64,000 nt of DNA from the NCBI GenBank assembly GCA_026018925.1, contig JAKSZU010000016.1, positions 4,260,940 through 4,324,939 of the forward strand. Reading direction: 5' to 3'. Both the position numbers and the translations under genes were made by a program. The notes below the pieces were generated by a model. That model ran no database searches. It saw only the letters and a program-made list of their open reading frames with translations, and was not told where the DNA came from. The DNA comes from Tupaia tana. Lineage: Eukaryota; Chordata; Mammalia; Scandentia; Tupaiidae. Of the stretch, positions 43,549 through 54,347 are shown in pieces (positions within the stretch are counted from its first letter, which is position 1; each line of letters opens with the position of its first letter).

Positions 43549-43800
43549 AGGCCAGCAGGTGCTATAGTGGTTAAGGTACTGGACTCCCACATGGCTGACT
43601 GCAGCTTGAGCCCTGGACCTGACAGCTTGAAACTCACACCAGCTACATGTGTGTGCCCAAGATCCCGAGAGGAGAATGGAGAAGGGATTGCAGTATAACC
43701 TTTCCCGCTGGGGGAGTGATTTCTCACTTTCTCTCTCTCCCTGTCTTACTCTGTCTCTCCAGGGAGCATACATGCCCAATAGCAAAGATCTCTCAAAAAC
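43549..43800 (+). mobile_element. SINE type A/C
   Basis: AGGCCAGCAGGTGCTATAGTGG head, decayed B box AGCTTGAGCCC, body CCCAAGATCCCGAGAGGAG, end TGCCCAATAGCAAAGATCTC. Confidence 0.88.
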
Positions 43801-44051
43801 AAAGAAACAAAAAAATTAATGCAAAAATTAATAAAATGGAAATAAGAAAATTAATAGAAAAAAATCAACAAAACCAAAAGCAGGCTTTTTGAAAAGATTA
43901 ACAAAATTAGTAAGTCACAAGCCAGGCTAAGAAAAAAAAAGAGAGACAGATCACACATTACTAGTGTCAGAGCCCATGTATATTAATAGAATGATGAAAG
44001 TGAACTACGAACAATTCTATGAAAGAAAACGATTCCTTGAAAACACATTCT

Positions 44052-44583
44052 GGAGCCAGCCCAGTGACGTGATGGTTAAGGCAGCTGGGTCCCACATGGT
44101 TAACTTCTTTTTTTGGAGAGGTTTTTGCTATAGGGCACGTGTGCTTGCCAGAAAGATAGAGAGACAGAGAGACAGAAAGCGAGAAATCACCCCAGGGGGG
44201 ATGGCCACACCGCAGTCCCTTCTCCATTGTCCTCTTGGGATCTTGGGCACACATGCACATGTGCCCAGCGTGAGTTTAAGCCACGGGGTCCAGGACTTGA
44301 ACTGTGGTCAACTACATGAGAGTCCAGCAACATACCCATTACACCAACCACTGGTCCCCCACATGGCTAACTTCAAGATTCTAATCTCAGACCCAGTGGT
44401 TTCAAAAACATGCCAGGCAAGTGTGTGTACATGCCCAAAATCCCATGAAGAGGATGGAGGCAAAGGGACTGTGGTGTGGCCATCCCCTCAGAGTGGAGGC
44501 GGGGGGTGCTTTCTCCCTTTCTCTCTCTCTCTGGCTACACACAAGCCCTAAAGCAAAACTAATAAATAAATAAATAAGAAAAG
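44052..44583 (+). mobile_element. SINE type C, split by a type A insertion
   Basis: Head half 44052-44107 (GAGCCAGCCCAGTGACGTG) and remainder 44359-44583 (CAGACCCAGTGGTTTCAAAA, end CAAGCCCTAAAGCAAAAC). The split falls exactly at CCCACATGG. Confidence 0.92.
44108..44358 (-). mobile_element. SINE type A inserted in a type C SINE
   Basis: Antisense: TTTTTGGAGAGGTTTTTGC, B box GGACTTGAACTGTGG, head end CCAACCACTGGTCCC. Target duplication CCACATGG(T/C)TAACTTC at 44092-44107 and 44359-44374. Confidence 0.95.
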
Positions 44584-45377
44584 AAAAAAGAACATCACAA
44601 TTAGTTCAAACCCATACAAGAAGAAACATACTATCCAAATAGGCCCATATCTATACAAGAAATTGAGTTAATAACCTTTCAAAATTGGGTGCACCAGACC
44701 CAGATAGGTTCACAGGTAAATTCCACCCAACATTTAAGGAAGATACTATGCCAACTCCCTAAAATCTGTTTCAGAAGGTAGACGTAGAGGGAATACTTCC
44801 TACTCATCTGTTACATGGGTGGTGTACCTTAATACTAAAACCAGACAAGGCATTTCCAAGAAAAGAAAACTACAGCTCACTGTCTCATTAACATAGATCT
44901 AAAACTCCACAGCAAAATATTAGCAAATCAAATGCAACAATGTGTAAATATTATACAGCACCACCAAAGGGGATTTATCCCAGATATTCAAAGTTGGCTC
45001 AGCATTCAAGAATCACTTAGTGTAATCTATTGCAGTAACAGGCAAAAGAAATACACACACACACACACACACAATCATATTGATACAGAAAAAGCATTTG
45101 ACAAGATCAACACCTACGAAGGATAAAAATTCTCAGTAAAATAAGAACAAAGGAGATTATTTTCAACTTTGAAATGAACATCTACCAAGAAATAAAAACT
45201 TAAGCATCGTTCTTAAGGATAAGAAACTAGAAGAATTTCTGCTACGATCAGGAACAAGGCATGGATTAGCCCTCTCACCAGCCCTTTCAAACATTGAACT
45301 GGAAGTTCTAGCTTAATGCAAATAGACAAGAAAAAGACATAAAAAAAAAAAAAAAAAAAAAAGATACACTGGTTGGG

Positions 45378-45641
45378 GGGACCAGCAGTTAACGTAATGG
45401 CTATGTCGCTGGATTCCCATGTAGTCGACTATGGTTCGTGTCCCAGACCTGGTGGCTTAAAACTCCCGCCAGGCACATGTGTGTGCGTGCCCAAGATCCC
45501 GAGAGGAGAATGGAGGAGAAGGGATTGCAGTGTGGTCATCCCCCCTGGGGGGGTGATTTCTCGCTTTCTGTCTCTCTATCTCTCTCTGTCTGGCGAGCGC
45601 ATGCACCCTATAGCAAAAAATGCTCCAAAAAAAAAAAAAAA
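45378..45641 (+). mobile_element. SINE type A in L1
   Basis: GGGACCAGCAGTTAACGTAATGG head, B box GGTTCGTGTCC, C6/G7 palindrome, end ACCCTATAGCAAAAAATGC. Target duplication ATACACT(G/A)GTTGG on both sides (45364-45376 and 45642-45654). Confidence 0.95.
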
Positions 45642-45713
45642 ATACACTAGTTGGGAAGGAAGAAATAAAACTGTCTTTGTTCACAGATGTTGCAATTATC
45701 TACGTAGATAATC

Positions 45714-45955
45714 TGGGGTCAGCAAGTAGTGTGGTGATAAGGTGCTGGATTCCTACATGGCCAACAGCAGTTCTAGTCCCAGACCTGGTGGCTCGAAAAT
45801 CATGCCAGGTACATGTGCATGTGTGCCTAAAATCCCAGGAGAAGAATGGAGAGGAAGGGATTGGAACAGAGCCATTCCGCCCTGAAGGGTGATTTCTCAT
45901 GGTCCCTCTCTCTGTCTCTCTCCAGTGAGCATACATGCCCTATGGCAAAAACCTT
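45714..45955 (+). mobile_element. SINE type A/C with expanded purine tail
   Basis: GGGGTCAGCAAGTAGTGTGG head, AGTTCTAGTCC B-box relic, end GCCCTATGGCAAAAACC. The tail runs into the purine microsatellite. Confidence 0.85.
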
Positions 45956-46084
45956 AAAAAGAAAAAGAAAGAAAGAGAAAGAGAAAGAGAAAGAGAAAGA
46001 GAAAGAGAAAGAGAAAGAGAAAGAGAAAGAGAGGAAGGAAGGAAGGAAGGAAGGAAGGAAGGAAGGAAGGAAGAAAGAAAGAGA
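45956..46084. repeat. (AAAGAG)n / (AAGG)n purine microsatellite
   Basis: AGAAAGAGAAAGAGAAAG-type run followed by AAGGAAGGAAGG, ending in AAAGAAAGAG. It grew from the SINE's A-rich tail. Confidence 0.95.
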
Positions 46085-46475
46085 ATTAGATGGTATTAAC
46101 AGAAAACTCCTGTAATTAATAAGTGATTACAGCAAGCAGGGTTTCAGGACACAAAAGTGCATTGTTTTCCTATATCCTAGCAATGATCAAATAAAATCTG
46201 AAATTAAAAATACATTATTACTTACATTAGCATCCCCCAAAATGAAATATTAGGTATAAATTTAACAAAATGTGTACAAGAGCTATATGAAGAAAACTAC
46301 ATTGTAGGAAATATATAGACTGGTTATAGGAAAACTACACAACTCTGATGAACAATATCAAAAATAAATAAATGAAGAGAAATTTCATGTTCATGGATAG
46401 GAAAACTCAATATCGTCAAGATGTCAGTTCTTCAAAACTTGACCTATAGATTCAATGCAATTCTCATCAGAAACC

Positions 46476-47040
46476 AGGACCAGCAGATGGTGTAATGGCT
46501 ATGTCACTGGACTCCCATGTAGTTGACCATGGTTCGAGTCCCGGACCTGGTGGCTTACACTCACGCCGGGCCATGTGTGCATGCATGCCCAAGATCCCGA
46601 GAAGAGAATGGAGGAGAAGGGATTGTGGTGTGGCCATTCCCCTGGGGGGTGATTTCTTGCTTTCTCTCTCTTTTTTTTTTTTTTTTTTTTGAGAGGTTTT
46701 TTCGCTATAGGGTGCATGCGCTCGCCAGACAGACAGAGAGAGACATAGAGACAGAAAGCGAGAAATCACCCCCCAGGGGGGATGGTCATGCCGCAATCCC
46801 TTCTCCTCCATTCTCCTCCCGGGATCTTGGGCATGCATGCACATGTGCCCGGCGTGAGTTTTAAGCCACCGGGTCCGGGACTCGAACCGCGGTCGACTAC
46901 GTGGGAGTCCAGCGACATAGCCATTACGCTAACTGCTGGTTCCTGTGATTTCTTGCTTTCTCTCTCTCTGTCTCTGTCTGTCTGTCTGTCTGTCTGGCAA
47001 GCACACGCACCCTATAGCAAAAACCTCTCCAAAAAAAAGA
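46476..47040 (+). mobile_element. SINE type A, split by an inverted type A copy
   Basis: Head half 46476-46671 (CAGGACCAGCAGATGGTGTAATGG, B box GGTTCGAGTCC) and tail half from 46945 (ends ACCCTATAGCAAAAACCTC). The insertion lies in the CT-rich body. Confidence 0.95.
46672..46944 (-). mobile_element. SINE type A inserted antisense in a type A SINE
   Basis: Poly(T), GAGAGGTTTTTTCGCTATAGG, B box GGGACTCGAACCGCGGTCG, head end CTAACTGCTGGTTCC. Perfect target duplication of about 23 bp (46649-46671 and 46945-46967), the longest seen here. Confidence 0.97.
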
Positions 47041-47404
47041 GAAAAGAAACCAGCAAGTTATTTTGTGAATACCAACAAACGGAGTCTAATGTTTATATAG
47101 AGAGGTGAACGAACACAGTAACCAACATGATTTCGAAGGGGAATAAAGGCAGAGCGCCAACTCAATCCAACCTTGAAACTTACTATAAGCCCATGGTAAT
47201 CAAGAGTGTGTGGTATTGGCAAAGCGTTAAACAAATAGATCAGTGGAACAGAAGAGAAGATCCAGAATAGACTCACATAAATAACAGTCATCTGGTCAAT
47301 CGATCTTTGACAAAGCAGCAAAGGCAATAGGATGAAGCAAAGAGTCTTTTCACAGGTGGTGCTGGAATGACTGGACATCCACCAGCAGAAAAATAAAATG
47401 AAAC

Positions 47405-47682
47405 GGGGACGAGCAGTTAGCGTAATAGCTATTTCACTGGACTCCCATGTAGTTGACCGCCATTCGAGTCCTGGACCCAGTGGCTTAAACTCACTCTGGG
47501 TGCGTGTGCGTGCGTGCCCAAGATCCCGAGAGGAGAATGGAGAAGGGATTGCGGTATGGCCATCCCCCTTGGGGGTGATTTCTTGTTTTCTGTCTCTCTC
47601 TCTCTCTCTTTCTGGTGAGTGCACGTGCCCTATAGCAAAAACCTCTCCCCCCCCAAAAAAAAAGAAAGAAAGAAAAGAAAAA
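47405..47682 (+). mobile_element. SINE type A in L1
   Basis: GGGACGAGCAGTTAGCGTAATAGC head, B box CATTCGAGTCC, end GCCCTATAGCAAAAACCTCTCC with A-rich tail. Confidence 0.93.
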
Positions 47683-47799
47683 AAAATGAAGCTGTAACAG
47701 ATCTTACACTTGTCACAAAAATTAACTCAACATGAATCACAGGCCTATATGTAAAATATAAAGCTGTAAAACTCCTAGAAGATAACTCAGCAGACTGAC

Positions 47800-47906
47800 A
47801 AGCATGCCAGGTTTGTGTGCATGTGTGCCCAAAGTCCCTAGAGGAGAATGGAGAAGAGATTGTGGCAGGGGCATCCCCCCAGGGAGGAGGGGGTGGTTTC
47901 TCACTT

Positions 47907-47937
<31 letters not shown>

Positions 47938-47985
47938 GGTGAGCCCACTCATCTTATGGCAAAAATTAAAAAATAAAAAAATATC
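47800..47985 (+). mobile_element. SINE type A/C, 5' truncated
   Basis: Lacks the whole tRNA head and starts near AAGCATGCCAGGTTTGTGTGC. Body, CT run at 47916-47938, end CATCTTATGGCAAAAATTA. Confidence 0.85.
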
Positions 47986-48026
47986 AACAATAAGAAAACA
48001 GATCAATTTAAAAATGGAAAAATGGT

Positions 48027-48285
48027 AGTCAGCCAATGGTATGGTGGTGAAGGTGGCTGGGTCCCACATGGCCAACTGAATGGAGCCACAGACCCAGAAG
48101 CTTGAAGACCATGTCATATGCATGTGCATACCCAAAATTCTGAGAGGAGAATGGAGGAGGGTTTACATCATGGCCATCCTCCCCGGGTGATGATTTCTCA
48201 CTTTCCCTCTCTCTGTGTGTCTGTTTCTCTCTGTGGTGAGTACACATGCCCTTACAGCAAAAGAAATTTTAAAAAGGACAAAAAC
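48027..48285 (+). mobile_element. SINE type C
   Basis: AGTCAGCCAATGGTATGGTGG head, GGCTGGGTCCCACATGGCC, B box lost, end ACACATGCCCTTACAGCAAA. Confidence 0.85.
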
Positions 48286-48332
48286 TTCCAACTGACACTT
48301 TATTTAAAATAAGAAATAAGAATGACCAATAA

Positions 48333-48450
48333 GGGGCCCGCAAATGGCAGGTGGTTAAGGCACTTTACTCCTACATGGCCAACCACAGTTCGAGTCCTAG
48401 ACCTAGCAGCTTGCTTTTTCAGTTTCCCTCTCTTTTTCTGATCAAATTAA

Positions 48451-48481
<31 letters not shown>

Positions 48482-48525
48482 AAAATAGAAGGAATAATTC
48501 TTAAAAAAAAAAAAAAAAAAAAAAA
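48333..48525 (+). mobile_element. SINE type B
   Basis: GGGGCCCGCAAATGGCAGG head, B box AGTTCGAGTCC, AATAATAATAATAATAATAA tail (48452-48478), poly(A) end. Confidence 0.9.
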
Positions 48526-49235
48526 CGGTGGCCAGTAAATACCTGAAAAGATGATCAATATCATTCACCAGAGAAATGTAAACTGAAGCACAAAGAAACT
48601 CGATCCACCAGAACGGCTAAAATGAAGACTGACCAAACCAAATGACAAGGACACAGAGGGACAGGAACTCTCACGCACTGCTCATGGGGATGTATAATAC
48701 GGTACAAGCAATTCAGAAAATAAGTCGTGCAATTTCTGGTAAAGTTAAGAATATACTTATACTATGACTCAGCAATTCCACTCTTGGCATTTACTCAAAA
48801 ACAGTGAAAACATATGTTCGCAAACACTTTTACATAAATAGTCCTGGCAATTTTATTTATAATAGTCAAAAACTGGAAACAATTCAAATATCTATCAACT
48901 GGTAAACGGATACCCACATTGTGTCATAGCCACACAATGGAATGCTACTTAGCAGTTCTATGGAAAATGCCAAAAACCTGCTACCTAACACAGCATGGAT
49001 CAGTCCCCAAAATGTGCTGAGTAAAAGCAGCCAGACACTTACTCCGATTACATTTATAAGAAATTCTAGAAGAGGCTAAACTGATCTATTGTTGCTGCCT
49101 GGGCGTGGGGTGCAGGGGGGCAGTGAGATTTTCTGCAAAGGGATGCAAGGGATGTTTTGGAGTGGTGGAACTGTTCGACATGTTGATTGTGGTGGTGGTA
49201 TGTACACAAACATATACATCTGTCAAAACTCTCTT

Positions 49236-49440
49236 AAATGGATCCATTTTATCACGTTGGTCTGAGACAAGGCAGCCACGCCTGGTCTCGCCTCTCCAGT
49301 GCCCAGACTGAGGCTTTCCTTAGGGCGAACAGCAGGAGGCTGACACACTGCAGATCCAAGCCACAGTTTTCATTATCTGTAATAAAAGAGGCACCTTCCC
49401 ACTGCACCACAGGCGTCAGCAGTTTACAATAGATGCCCAC
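49236..49440. other. Unassigned sequence
   Basis: Between L1 relics. Nothing recognised. Confidence 0.3.
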
Positions 49441-49454
49441 CTGTCTTCTTTTTT

Positions 49455-49745
49455 TTTTTTAATTTACATTTATCACTATGAATCTTTACAGTCTACAACA
49501 TTGCTTTTTCCAGCATGAATCTGGTGCATATTAGTCAAGACAAAGACATTACCATATACATTATCATCAGCACATAACTTTTAATTTGTGTTAATTAAAC
49601 ATATTTTTCCCCAGTTCCTTCCCCTCCCTCCCTCTACGACCCACCCCTGTAGTCCTCCTACCCTCACCATCTCTAGTACCTACAATTGCCTTCCTCATCT
49701 GTTTATTACGTATTTCTCATTGGGTTCCGAGCTCGCATGGGAAAG
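49455..49745 (-). mobile_element. Lineage L1 3' end, antisense
   Basis: Its reverse complement shares the order of 39839-40050: purine-rich block, TGATGATAATGTATATGGTAATG, GACTGTAAAGATTCATAGTG. Noncoding. Confidence 0.7.
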
Positions 49746-49794
49746 ATGGTGTCATTAGTCGTCTCCTAAAACTCCAACAGCTTTCTCCTCCTTC

Positions 49795-50335
49795 CAATAA
49801 CAATAAGCCATAAATCAAACAACGTTCACTGGGTGTTTACTACATGTTAGGTTTATTTGATTATTTTTTAATTTTTTTTTACAATTAGAGTATGAATTTA
49901 CTTTGGTACAAATACTTTTTAAAATTCATACATAGTTTTTCCATTACATGTATTTTCATGAGTTTTTTTTCCTTAAAAAATATTTTAATTAATTAAATAA
50001 ATTAAATATTTAATTAATTTAATTAATTAAACATTTTTCTTAATTAATTAATTTACACTCATTCCCTGAGCACCGTCACAGCATACAAAATGTGCTTTTC
50101 CATCCAGAATATACCATGTATAAAAGTGCTTATAAACATTACAACTTTCAATTCTCAGAATAACCTAACGACATGGGAACTATCGGTATTTCCATGTCAG
50201 AAATAAGAAAACAGAGAGGTTAAGTAACTCGCTCATGGCTGCAGAGCTGGTAGGTGTCGGAGCTGGGCTTTTGCCAGGTAACTGGATCCTGAGACGATCC
50301 GACTCACCACTGCTTCAGTGCTCCTCTGACTCCAG
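49795..50335 (-). mobile_element. MIR SINE, interrupted
   Basis: CACTGGGTGTTTACTACATG (49828 on) is the antisense MIR 3' end. 'AACAGAGAGGTTAAGTAACTCG' and 'GCAGAGCTGGTAGGTGTCGG' at 50211-50262 are its conserved core. An AT-rich stretch at about 49860-50095 separates them. Confidence 0.75.
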
Positions 50336-50377
50336 TCCAGTCTACTCACAATGATCTAGGCAAAAGAAAAAAACAAC

Positions 50378-50617
50378 TTTAATTGGCAGAGGGCACGTGC
50401 ACTCACCAGAGAGAGACAGAGAGAACGCATCCCGCATCTCCCATGGGATGTGATTCCCCGCCATCCGTTCCCCTCCAGCTCTTCCTCCTTTCGGGATTTG
50501 GGGCACACACACAGGAGCCCTGTGTGTTTTTCAAGCTACTGAGGCCCGGACTAGAACTGCATGCTCGGCCGTGAGGAATCCAGCTTCCCTTAACTGCTAG
50601 GCTGTGGGGCCCGCCCA
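50378..50617 (-). mobile_element. SINE type C
   Basis: GGGCACGTGCACTCACCAGA, TTTTTCAAGCTACTGAGGCCC, decayed B box GACTAGAACTGCATG, head end GTGGGGCCCGCCC. Confidence 0.8.
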
Positions 50618-50844
50618 GGGTTTTTGTTTGGCTTGGTTTTGGGTGTAGGGCATGCACAAGCTGAGAGAGAAATCACCCCCTGGAGGGGTGGCCATGCTAC
50701 AATCCATTCTTCTCCAGTCTCTTTGGGATCTGGGGCACGCACACATGCCCTGTGTGATTTTTCAAGCTGCCAATTCCAGGACTCAAACCACTTACTAGTC
50801 ACGTGGGAACCAGCGCCTTAACCTCCATGCCACCTGCTGGCCCC
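50618..50844 (-). mobile_element. SINE type A/C
   Basis: GGGTGTAGGGCATGCACAAG, CACCCCCTGGAGGGGTGGCC, B box GGACTCAAACCAC, head end CCACCTGCTGGCCCC. Confidence 0.85.
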
Positions 50845-50855
50845 GAGATTTTTTT

Positions 50856-51119
50856 TTTTTTTTTTTTTTTTGGAGAGGTTTTTGCTATAAGGTGCATGCG
50901 CTCACCAGACAGACAGAGAGAGATATAGAGACAGAAAGCGAGAAATCATCCCCCAGGGGGGATGGCCACGCCGCAATCCATTCTCCTCCATTCTCCTCTT
51001 GGGATCTTGGGCACGCACACGCGCCCGGCGTGAGTTTTAAGCCACCAGGTCCGAGACGCGAACCGTGGTTGACTACATGGGAATCTAGCAACATAGCCAT
51101 TATGCTAGCTGCTGGTCCC
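50856..51119 (-). mobile_element. SINE type A
   Basis: Poly(T), GGAGAGGTTTTTGCTATAAGG, B box GAGACGCGAACCGTGG, head end CTAGCTGCTGGTCCC. Target duplication GGCCCC(G/A)AGATTTTT includes the head end of the preceding SINE, so this copy is younger. Confidence 0.95.
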
Positions 51120-51169
51120 GGCCCCAAGATTTTTTTAAAGCTAGCTTTGAAGAGTAGATTTCATCAGGT

Positions 51170-51600
51170 CACTTCTCAGCTGTACCCCTTTGGACACATG
51201 TAACCCTTAGGGGATAACGTTCCAAACCCTCGACACTGCTCACAGGCCCCCGTGACCTGGCCCCCGCCTTTCCTGTCCGGGCGTCTTCCTCCTCACTCGC
51301 TCTTCACGGCCACACGGGCCTTGTTCGGGGCACAGCAGCGTCCTGCCTCGGCACCTCTGCACGTGCGCTCTCCTCCGCCCCACATGCCCGCTTCCTCAGC
51401 TCTGTTGAAACGTCACATTTTCAGTGGCTCCTCTGCCCCTCGTTTCCAAATCCAAACAGACCTCCCTATCCTTCTCCCTCATTTTAAACTGCGTTTCCAG
51501 CTTTTGTACTTCCTGCAATTTGGAATTATCTTCCTATTTCTGTGTAACTGGCATGACCTGCTTTGCCAGCTCGGGGTAAGAATGAGCTCATAACGCTCTC
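51170..51600 (+). mobile_element. L2 LINE fragment
   Basis: 'CCCGTGACCTGGCCCCCGCC', 'GAAACGTCACATTTTCAGTGG' and 'TGCAATTTGGAATTATCTTCC' follow the order of the L2 3' region. Old and noncoding. Confidence 0.55.
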
Positions 51601-52185
51601 GTCTTCAAGTCAGAACCGGCCCTCGTCTCCACCTGCAGGTTTCCAGGAAGCGTGCCTCTTCTGGTTTTTCTTCTTCCATCTGGTTGCCCAAGAGCTTCAG
51701 GGTTACTCAGCTCTCAGGAGCCTGTTGATCCCCACGCTCAGACAGGAGCAGCCTGCCAGAAGGTTACTCTGTTTTGTCTTTTATTTAATTTCTGGGTTCT
51801 TTTGCACTTTCTAACCCTAGTGTTTAATCATGACTGCGTCCCGTTGCTGGAAACTGGCCCTGCGCACGGTAGTAGTCGTCAGTGCCCTCCTGCCCCATCT
51901 TTGGGCCAGAGCTCACACGGGAGCTTCCAGCTCTACTTTGGTAGAACTCACCTGCCAGTGGTGGCTTCTGAAGAGGACTCGTGGCGTCAGGGTGGGTGGG
52001 TCAAGGGTGGTCCCATCCCCGCTGGACCAGGATTAGCTCCCAGACCCCAACTCCAACCCCGGCCCGGGGACCACACAGGCCCGCCCTGCACTTGGCTCAC
52101 CAGTTCCACCAGGACTTAGTGGCAGGTGAGGGTAGGGTTCTGCCAAGATCCATTAGGGTGTCCTTTTTCTCGCTCTCTTTTGTTT
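51601..52185. other. Unassigned sequence
   Basis: Frames such as 51652-52119 have no recognisable domain. Nothing recognised. Confidence 0.3.
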
Positions 52186-52189
52186 TAAT

Positions 52190-52445
52190 TTTTCCAAGAG
52201 TGAGAGAGAGAGCTAGCACCCCAATAGGGTCCTGGTGCCGCGACCCACCCTCAGCCTCGGCAGCCCCGGCTCGCCTACCCAGGGTACCCAGGGAGGCCTC
52301 CGGATGCAGATGGAAACTTCTGCTGCAGGGCAGCCTGGCAGCCTTGCGGAGAGTCGGGCTTTGCCTCTGCACCTGCCTGTCTCCCCTGGTCTGCCTGCCG
52401 GGGAAGTCTGACCTCCTCAGGGTCAGCCTCTTCCTTCCTCAGGAC
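52190..52445 (-). mobile_element. Type D repeat
   Basis: GAGTGAGAGAGAGAGCTAGC, AATAGGGTCCTGGTGCCGCG, ACCCACCCTCAGCCTCGG and CCCAGGGTACCCAGGG, in the same order as at 23345-23577. Confidence 0.45.
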
Positions 52446-52494
52446 CTTTGGTGCACTCGAGGCCAGCAGATCTCTTGAAATCACCTCAATTTTA

Positions 52495-52758
52495 TTTATT
52501 TATGAATTTATTTATTAAGGTGTTTGCCATCGAGCGTGGCTGCTCGCTGAGAGAGACAGTGAAAGGGGAAGTGAGAAATCACCCCTTGGGGGGACGACCA
52601 TGCCACAATCCCTTCTTCTCCACCCTCTTGCTGGGATTTTTGAGCATGCATACATGTGCATCTGGCATGATTTTCAAGCTACCAGGTCTGGGACTCGATC
52701 CATGGCTGGTCATGTGGGAGTCCAGCGTTGTAACCACTATGCCACCTACTGGCCCCAC
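52495..52758 (-). mobile_element. SINE type A/C with AT-rich tail
   Basis: TTATTTATGAATTTATTTATT tail side, GTGTTTGCCATCGAGCGTGG, B box GGGACTCGATCCATGG, head end CACCTACTGGCCCC. Target duplication CACCTCAATTTTA at 52482-52494 and 52759-52771. Confidence 0.93.
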
Positions 52759-52794
52759 CACCTCAATTTTAAAGACTCTAAAGCAGTGTTTCAG

Positions 52795-53020
52795 GCCAGT
52801 CAGTAGCATGGTGATTAAAACAGCTGGATTCCACATGGCCAACTACGCGGCCGAATGCTTGAAAAACACTCTGAGCACGTTGCATGCCTGCCCCAAATCC
52901 CCAGAGGAGAATGGGGGAGAAGGGATTGCAGTGTGGCTTTGGGGGTGGGGTGACTTCTCACTCACCCTCATCCTGCCCCACCTCTGGAGAGCACGTGTGC
53001 CCTAAAGCAAATTCAAAACC
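52795..53020 (+). mobile_element. SINE type C
   Basis: AGGCCAGTCAGTAGCATGGTG head, CAGCTGGATTCCACATGGCC, B box lost, end TGCCCTAAAGCAAATTC. Confidence 0.85.
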
Positions 53021-53435
53021 AAAACACACCATATGCACATTTAAGGTCCCTCTTCTTCCCAGGAGGCCCTTTGGCCCCATCCAGGTGTCCCACCTCCTCC
53101 CTGGCGGGCTGCCACGAGGAATTAGGAGAGGGAGCTTCTGCCCAGCCGCATACACACAGATACACCTGCATCTCCTTGCCCGAAGTATCCGGTGGCCACG
53201 TGCTCCCATTAACACGGCAGGCCTCTCAGACTCCCCAAGGCAAAGACAGTTTGCTCTCGGGTAACTGAGAATAATGCTGGATAATATCAAATGCTAGAGA
53301 GATTTCCTATTCAGAAACCATAAGGAACTTTTCAGTGGAAACTCATTTCAGATTTCTAAAAAAGGATTCCATCTGCTAAGTGTCCACCCACTCCGTGTCT
53401 GTCTGCCTGGTGTAGGCCTCAAGAAACCCCGGGCT
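53021..53435. other. Unassigned sequence
   Basis: Nothing recognised. Confidence 0.3.
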
Positions 53436-53510
53436 TCTCTCCACTCCTGGCACATGGTGGGTGTTGGCAAATCTTTGTTGAATGAATGAATGAATGAATG
53501 AGTCACAACT
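53436..53510 (+). mobile_element. L2/MIR 3' end with (AATG)n
   Basis: CTCCTGGCACATGGTGGGTG, then CAAATCTTTGTTGAATGAAT and more AATG units, the common L2-type 3' end. Confidence 0.65.
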
Positions 53511-53576
53511 TCTGAATGAAACTGCCCCTCAGTAGACAGAGGACAAGAAATTGAAAATCAAAAGATTAACATGATG

Positions 53577-53845
53577 GGGACCAGCAGTTAGCGTAATGGC
53601 TGTGTCGCTGGACTGCTATGTAGTTGACCGCGGTTCGTGTCCCAGACCTGGTGGCTTAAAATTCACGCCGGGCGCATGTGCGTGCGTGCCCAAGATCCCG
53701 AGAGGAGAATGGAGGAGAAGGGTTTGCGGCATGGCCATCCCCCCTGGGGGGTGATTTCTCGCTTTCTATCTCTCTGTCTCTCTCTGTCTTTCTGGCGAGC
53801 GCACACGCCCTATAGCAAAAACCTCTCAAAAAAAAAAAAAAAAAA
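53577..53845 (+). mobile_element. SINE type A, near consensus
   Basis: GGGGACCAGCAGTTAGCGTAATGG (A box intact), B box GGTTCGTGTCC, C6/G6 palindrome, end GCCCTATAGCAAAAACCTCTC. Target duplication AAAGATTAACATGAT at 53561-53575 and 53846-53860. Confidence 0.96.
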
Positions 53846-54024
53846 AAGATTAACATGATTATTTCATAACCTTACAAAAAGCTGATCATTGGTCAATATG
53901 AATATGTCTATAGATGTGAGATTTTATAAAGGTTTTCTTCTTTTTAAAGCTGAATCCTTTCCATTTATTTTGAAATTCTTAAGAGAGATTTCAGACACAT
54001 AAATGGCATAAAACGTGATACAGG

Positions 54025-54290
54025 GTCAGCGGTGGCGTGGTGGCCGAGGCGGTCAAAGGTGACTGTGCAGCTGAAATCCTGGACCTGGCAGCTAGAAGAC
54101 ACGCTGTGTGTGTGTGTGTGTGTGTGTGTGTACATGAGCGCATGCCAGAATCCTGAGGGGAGAACGGAGGAGCAGGGATTGTGGTGTAGCTGTCTCCCCT
54201 GGGGGATGCTTTCTCACTATCTCTCTCTCTCTCTCACTCTCTTGCTGGCAAGTGCACCGCCATATAGCAACTTATTTTTAAAAATAATAA
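54025..54290 (+). mobile_element. SINE type C with (GT)n expansion
   Basis: AGGGTCAGCGGTGGCGTGGTGG head, B box decayed, (GT)n at about 54103-54130 in the same body position as in the copy at 9002. End CCATATAGCAACTTATT. Confidence 0.85.
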
Positions 54291-54347
54291 TAATATAACA
54301 ACACGAGCACACTCAGTGCATAAGGGGGGAAAAAACCCCACAAAGCT

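Larger units (their letters stand above)
42813..49235 (+). mobile_element. L1 ORF2 and 3' UTR, sense strand, heavily interrupted
   Basis: From about 42813, remnants of the ORF2 region after the endonuclease (CATGTTCTTCTCGAGTTCAC). A reverse-transcriptase region is at 44585-45360: GFIPDIQSWLSIQESL-like sequence at about 44970 and DTEKAFDKI at about 45085. Later ORF2 is at 46115-46475 and 47050-47404. The 3' UTR is at 48540-49235 (GTATAATACGGTACAAGC, CACAATGGAATGCTACTTAGC, GGTGGAACTGTTCGACATG). Frames are broken throughout. The pieces may come from more than one copy. At least ten SINEs interrupt it. Confidence 0.85.
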
